Assembly: GCF_037392515.1 (NCBI RefSeq) | Contig: NC_090281.1 | Span: 44,430,645 to 44,494,644 of the forward strand | DNA from: Haliotis asinina | Taxonomy: Eukaryota; Mollusca; Gastropoda; Lepetellida; Haliotidae | Direction: 5' to 3' | DNA length: 64,000 bases | Shown here: one piece after another, positions 58,749-64,000 of the stretch | Layout: the number at the start of each line of letters is the position of its first letter | How positions within the stretch are numbered: position 1 is the stretch's first letter | Notes under the pieces: model-generated | The model's database searches: none | The model's input: only the letters and a program-made list of their open reading frames with translations | What the model was told of the DNA's origin: nothing | Position numbers and translations under genes: made by a program

Positions 58749-58989
58749 CATGGAAATAGAAGCGACATTGCATATTTAGTGCAGTTGATTATGATTTATT
58801 CCAGAATTGACGGTGTACTTTCGGGGAGATTAGGTATGCACTTCAATGAACGGAAAAAAGAACAAACAATCAGATCCGAAACGGCAGGATGGTATGAGGC
58901 ATCATGAGGTTGTGATTATGACCCATGGGAGGGATCTTGGGGTGCAACGATCAACCTCTTCAACAGAAGGAAGAGGCTAAAACATATCA

Positions 58990-60010
58990 ACGTAGCCTCT
59001 CCGTGTGCTGAATTGACTACAAAAAGTATATACGACTCAGTGCCTCATGAATGGATTCTGAAGTGTTTTCATTGTATTGACCTCGCTGAGCGGCTTCTTG
59101 ATTACTCAAGTCTTTTTAATGAATGCTGGTCGACTCAACTTAAGATGTACTCGCAAGGGCAGGTGTAGTCTGTCGTACAGACCCTGAAGTATATATATCC
59201 AAGAAAGCCCACGCAAGTCTAGAAAATGTGGCAAGTCTAGATTTCCTTAGCTTCTCTGAAAATGAAGACAGTCTCAGGGCTCCATTTCATCATATTATTT
59301 TTTTTCACTGTGAACGTTTTTTCAGTAAAATGTTCATTTCAGAGACTAGCTGTTAGTCTAGGTCAGGTGCAGACTTGAGAATCTATTCCATTGAGAGGGG
59401 GGATATTTCAGGGGGACTCATTCCGTTTGTCAATAAATCCTTTGAGCTTTCTGCTCAGTAAAGAGGAGGGTCATCCTCCCAGACCTAGTCTTTACGTTGA
59501 TGACATCAATCTCCTGCCCAAGGGAGATACCAGTTTGAAAGAACACCTTCTCCTTGTCGGGTCCTTTTCTAACGACATGTGGATACGTATAAAACTCTTC
59601 ATTTGAAAAGTGACATTTGAAACGCGAGACCCTGAACATGTCTAAGGCGTCATGGAAAATGATTCTTCTCTGGAATAGGCCCATATGCAGCCTCTGAAGA
59701 ATTCCTGCCAACAAACCTGATCTTACCCTTTTTGATAAAGCCAATGAATTTATTCATGCCATTAAATTTTCTGTCCCTTTTGATAACAGCGTGATTGGCA
59801 AGATTCAGGAAACGCATGCCAAGTATGCGGACCTCGCCCTTGAAGTGTCTCGCTTGCTTACCAAGTACACTGTCGCCAAGACTCCATATTGGTCTCGGTG
59901 CTCTTGGTTTGGTACCTCCTGATCTCTTCGCGCAAAACGGGAGAGTGCCCCGGACTCGCGGGTTGGTACTGTACACTAGCTGTGGCAACAATGAAAGAAT
60001 CTGCACACGA
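58990..60010 (+). mobile_element. Decayed non-LTR (LINE) reverse-transcriptase relic
   Basis: Near 59018-59160 the frame reads YDSVPHEWILKCF, a common non-LTR RT motif region. A 71-residue frame at 59391 reads RGGIFQGDSFRLSINPLSFL then SLYVDDINLLPKGDTSLKEH, the FQGDS and Y(V/M)DD core with the catalytic aspartates. Further on, in other frames, NSVIGKIQETHAKYADLALE and GALGLVP match the C-terminal region of such elements from memory. The coding sequence is shifted several times and part of the RT is missing between 59160 and 59380. Clade is unsure (R2/NeSL-like guess). Confidence 0.65.
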
Positions 60011-60019
60011 TGTTGACTC

Positions 60020-63000
60020 TAAAGTTTTTACACCCCGTTACAGGTGGGTTCGATCTCGGTACCTCAAGCTCGCTGGATCAGTAGCCTGGAAACCTAAACA
60101 GCTCGCCTACCATGCCAGATGCTCCAATCTGATGTTGGCAAAGCGGCACAGAGGTAGGTACGACACTGATGTATAGCTGACGGTCGTCAGTACCGATACC
60201 CGTGGAATCGTAGGCCTTCTCGTCTGATATCACCGATTTACAGTGAGAACAACACTGAGTCGAGAACTGATCCTTGAGGCACGCCAGATACCAGGGAGGC
60301 TATATATTATGCTGTAGATTATCCCTGCTGATACGAAGTGATGGTCATCAGATGTTGAACCGTCTACACATACCCTCATTACTCTAGCCGTGAGATATAT
60401 GATCAGAACCAGTCTGAAGCTGTTCCAGTGATCCAAGTGGTGTTTCCAGCCTGTTGAGGAGTATCTCGTATCTTTCTTTTGTTAAACAATCTTAGAAGCA
60501 CTGAATAACATTTCCGATTGTGCTATCGATATTTTACGAGTGCTTCGGTCTCACGAGCAGGCAGGCAGACAGACAATGCAGCACAGTAAAGTTACTCTTT
60601 TCGAGTTTACTTATTTAATGTATCACCTATTTTTAATGCTTCAAAAAGCAGACATTTCCTTACATGGAAAACTACGTTCAAGGATCAGGGATCACACTTG
60701 CTTGGGCTCTTTGAACGAAAAATTAATAGTGGACTTTTACCTGATTGGTTCGCAATGAAAATAAACATTGGAGACTATATACTGTTGTAGACTATCCCTG
60801 CTCCAACGAAACCCACATGACAAAGCAATCGTAAATTTCCACACCCTATCCGGCTCTTAATTAACTGTCGACACCCAAAGCACGAACCTGAATTAATAGA
60901 CAATATAATTCAAGTATAATCTCAGCCGCACACATTGTACCCATTTGGGGAGTCGAAACCTGGTCCTCGGTATGACGAGCGGCTATCCTACTGCCCAGGA
61001 CGTGTATGTGTGTAGAAGAGAGTGATACCAATACCGCTGTACCCTTCTAGTCCAGTGTAAATATTTTCCTGTTGCATATAATAAAATGAAAGGTATGACA
61101 ATACTTAAACTCTGACTGAGTGAAGCTGCAGTTCCAGGCATCCCACCTTAGGATATGACCCCTCGCTTTTGAGAAAAAGTCCGAATTGTTTCCATGGAAA
61201 CCAGGGAAATATAAATGACAAAATTCAGTAAATAGCTAAAGGCACCACTTTGGGATCTGCTTCACGTAAATACCAAGTTTTACTGGTAGATATTGAACGG
61301 TTTTCGAGTTACCGGTATATATGCTCCGGAAATAAAACTCTCCCCTCTTTCTGAGACATGAAGGGGAGAATATAAAAATCATAAATTCACTTTTCTCAGA
61401 ATCATATTTCGTTTGAGGAACACTTTCCTAATAAACCATTCGTTAATAGCTTTGATTTTAGTTACATATCTGGTAAATAATTTTTCTGGCACCAACAGTA
61501 TAGACTGTTTAGGTAAAAACCATTCAGTGTTTCTTTGGAAAAGTGTATTTCGATCCATGACTTCGTTGTTTGGCCCGAGTTTTATAATAATCCACTGGTT
61601 TCTCTCTTGCAAGCCGCAGGAACATGGCGTGTTAGGAAATCAATAGACAGGAGCCCAGTTGCGTGGATGCCAGCCTGACTGCGTGTCAGGTGCGTGCGCA
61701 TCACCAATGGCCGAAAATGGCAGACAGCTCCAAGAGAGATAAAATCGCCGCTGCCAAAAAGAGGGTAATTACAAATGAGTTTTACAAACCAGCATGCCGG
61801 CTGATAAGTATTTATTGTCTACACGCGTTGCATGTATCTAGGGATTTCGCGAAATGCCTCCTGTGAGATAAACCGGAAAGTAAATCGAACCATTCGGAAG
61901 TGTTTTTTTTTACCTAAGTTGCCAACATCACTTTGACAGATGGAAACATTTTTGTGCGTATTGATTGATATGCAAGATCATACTTTTGCATATTATGCAT
62001 TGAACCTCCAAATAGTAGGTACATATATTGCATATATTTCGTGGAACTTCAACTTGTTGATATAAAATACTCTTAGTTAACCTTTACACTATTGGGTATA
62101 GACATGTTCAATGCACATGCTATTTCATCGGCATGGAAGCCGTGCCAGTTGTCGATGTCATATGTCGATGCTCTATTAAAACATCAACTGGCGTACCTTT
62201 ATCTTATACCCTCTTTGCACGGTCAGCGGTGTAATGTAAACAGTAAACACGTCACCAAGAGAGAAATGCACACATTTCGTTCTGGAGACATTTGTTGATA
62301 GCTGTGGTATGTATCACACCTGAACAAGATAAATACAGTCATCCCTCGCGTTATTAGACATCCACATTATAGTGCCTATTACATAATGTTGAACATAGGC
62401 CAAGTAAAATCATATTTTCCAAGGACATTTCGTGCTATTTCGTGTATTGTGCTCACCATATCGTTGAAGGTGAAAATGGAAACATATCTATATATGTATG
62501 GGATACTTGCAATCAAAATCACTAGAGATGATAATTTAATTGTTGTTCCTGTTGTGCTACCAGTTATTCAACTTAGCCGAAAAAAGCGATCAGCTGTGCT
62601 CAGATGTTTTGGTCCAGTTTACCAGTGGTTCAGTTAAAAATGATCCAATACTGTTACATCAAAGAATTTCCATTCCATTATCAGAATATTTTATATATTA
62701 AACAGTTATTGTAGCAGATATAATATATAATGCTATCGGATTAGTATATAATGCATTTTTTCTGCAAACGTATTTAACATAACGATGGACACAGGCTGTT
62801 ACCTGTCTGGATACATTTTAGAAGACAGTCTGACAAGTCTGACTTCCGGCGGTACTTGCAACTTTCATTGGGAAAAACAAAATGTTGGTCTTTTAATTGT
62901 TAAATATTGCTTCAATGAGTCAGTAACGTGGGTCTCTGAGTCCATGGATTAAGAGGCTGTAGTCTGTATGTGAATACTAAGGTGTGAAGCCATTGGTGCT

Positions 63001-63660
63001 ATCGCAGTAGGTAGGAAAAACGGACCCTCATGAATGTTGTAAGTGGAAGTTGTATGTATATATCGAATGAGGTGATCCCATTCTCAGTGTCTCCTATATT
63101 TCTGTCAACAGTTATAATGAATGAAAATATGACTGAATTTAATCAAATAAAATGTGTTTTCTGACACCATACGTTCTTGGATGCCCCCACAAAAAGCTAG
63201 GCTAAAATATTTCCAGAGATGTGAAATATTTGCCCTTTGTAAATAATAACAGTTCCTAAAACTGGAGTGTACATACAATCACCACAAGATCGTCAACATA
63301 CACTCAGTTGGACAAGTGAGAGTCGTTTTGTCAACAAACACACATGCTTGTATTTGAACCTCTCACCGTCAGTTGCATGATTCTTATCAAAAACCTCACA
63401 TTAGACAGCACAATTCTGTTCGCTACTTTCTTAGTACTTTCAGTAAGCGTTATGTATTTTTCATACATTTTAAACAAAAACATAATGGCATAAACAATTT
63501 AAGAAGATGGGATTATTTTTTATAAAGGACTGTATCCATCACACATGTTTGATTGGTTTGTCATATTTTAGCACATAACAAGCATCGAGTTGGGGACGAG
63601 TCTTCTTGGAGGTTACAGAAAGGCGAGTGGTGAAGACTGAAATTGAAGTATAATGTTTCT
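60020..63660. other. Intergenic stretch, no gene seen
   Basis: Only short frames (none above about 83 residues) with no domains, apart from one S1 SINE fragment near 60921-60999. Confidence 0.5.
60921..60999 (-). mobile_element. tRNA-like SINE (family S1), fragment
   Basis: CTCAGCCGCACACATTGTAC, CCATTTGGGGAGTCGAAACC and GACGAGCGGCTATCC correspond to the S1 middle and box regions in reverse orientation. Confidence 0.65.
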
Positions 63661-63673
63661 GTCATCTAAGTAG

Positions 63674-63755
63674 GCATTCTCTTCCCACAGAGGTTACTTG
63701 TCATATCTTCTTACGTAGGAAGATGTGACAAGTAACCACTGTGGGAAGAGAGTGC
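63674..63755. repeat. Near-perfect hairpin, 39-bp arms
   Basis: The left arm 63674-63712 (GCATTCTCTTCCCACAGAGG...TCATATCTTCTT) and right arm 63717-63755 (AGGAAGATGTGACAAGTAAC...GAAGAGAGTGC) are complementary with about four mismatches and a 4-base loop. It could be a short MITE or a hairpin RNA; nothing around it decides. Confidence 0.7.
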
Positions 63756-63759
63756 TAGG

Positions 63760-64000
63760 TAGGTAGCATACAGGATATCGTGTTCACATCATCATGTGCT
63801 ACATTTTAAGATAGACATTGGTAGATTGAGCTGGTATATTAGAAGTGGGAACAGACATTAGGGCCACTCTTTACTTTGTTTGGTTTGGTCAAGGTTAGCT
63901 TAGGTTTTAACTGCTGGCTTGTCAAATCTTAACAGGAAGTCACACAAATTGGTATTTTATCAAAATGAGAGATCTCTCCATGAGATTGCTTCAACTGGTA
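63760..64000. other. Window end, no gene seen
   Basis: No open frame or repeat recognised. Confidence 0.4.

Noticed and set aside
59430-60006. Minus-strand frames of 104 and 118 residues near 59.4-60.0 kb
   Set aside because: They overlap the plus-strand LINE relic and have no recognisable motif.

Overview
This is eukaryotic nuclear DNA, most likely from a marine gastropod close to abalone (Haliotis). The evidence is spliced genes with GT/AG introns, AT-rich intergenic DNA, many minisatellites, and many copies of two short repeats that share an end reading GGAATATTGCTGA...GGCGTAAAACTAAACTCACTCAC. I know that repeat signature from abalone sequence; the assignment is from memory, not from a search.

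Left half (1-35 kb), four conserved housekeeping or ciliary genes. (1) The 3' eight exons of CFAP157 (+, 1041-6565), a coiled-coil axoneme/basal-body protein. (2) A PTRH1-type peptidyl-tRNA hydrolase gene (-, 12792-18396), converging on CFAP157, with five exons and a mitochondrial-like leader; residues normally needed for catalysis appear replaced. (3) HSD17B8 (+, 18596-26809), a short-chain dehydrogenase of mitochondrial fatty-acid synthesis, starting only about 200 bp from PTRH1 in the opposite direction, so the two probably share a bidirectional promoter. (4) A DNTTIP2/Fcf2 pre-rRNA-processing gene (-, 30993-34786), six exons.

Right half (36-55 kb), three RING/B-box (TRIM-type) genes with uninterrupted coding regions. 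Two (37627-39771 - and 45298-47541 +) are an inverted head-to-head pair, with RING, two B-boxes, coiled coil and an NHL-like propeller. Their upstream blocks and RING/B-box1 parts are nearly identical while the rest has diverged. The third (51807-54608 -) has no propeller; it carries 31-residue and 13-residue tandem repeats and ends in a CaaX-like Cys-Cys-Ile-Ser. TRIM proteins of this kind are usually ubiquitin ligases and are expanded in molluscs, often in innate immunity; that role here is inference.

The rest is repeats: tRNA-like SINEs, a second SINE-like family, a 5S-like segment, a dispersed element of about 0.5-0.7 kb in four copies, several hairpin or MITE-like elements, a hAT-like non-autonomous element, a decayed mariner-like transposase and a decayed LINE. 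From 55 kb to 64 kb I find no convincing host gene. All exon borders were placed by eye from splice consensus, reading frame and remembered homologues; no transcript or search evidence was available.
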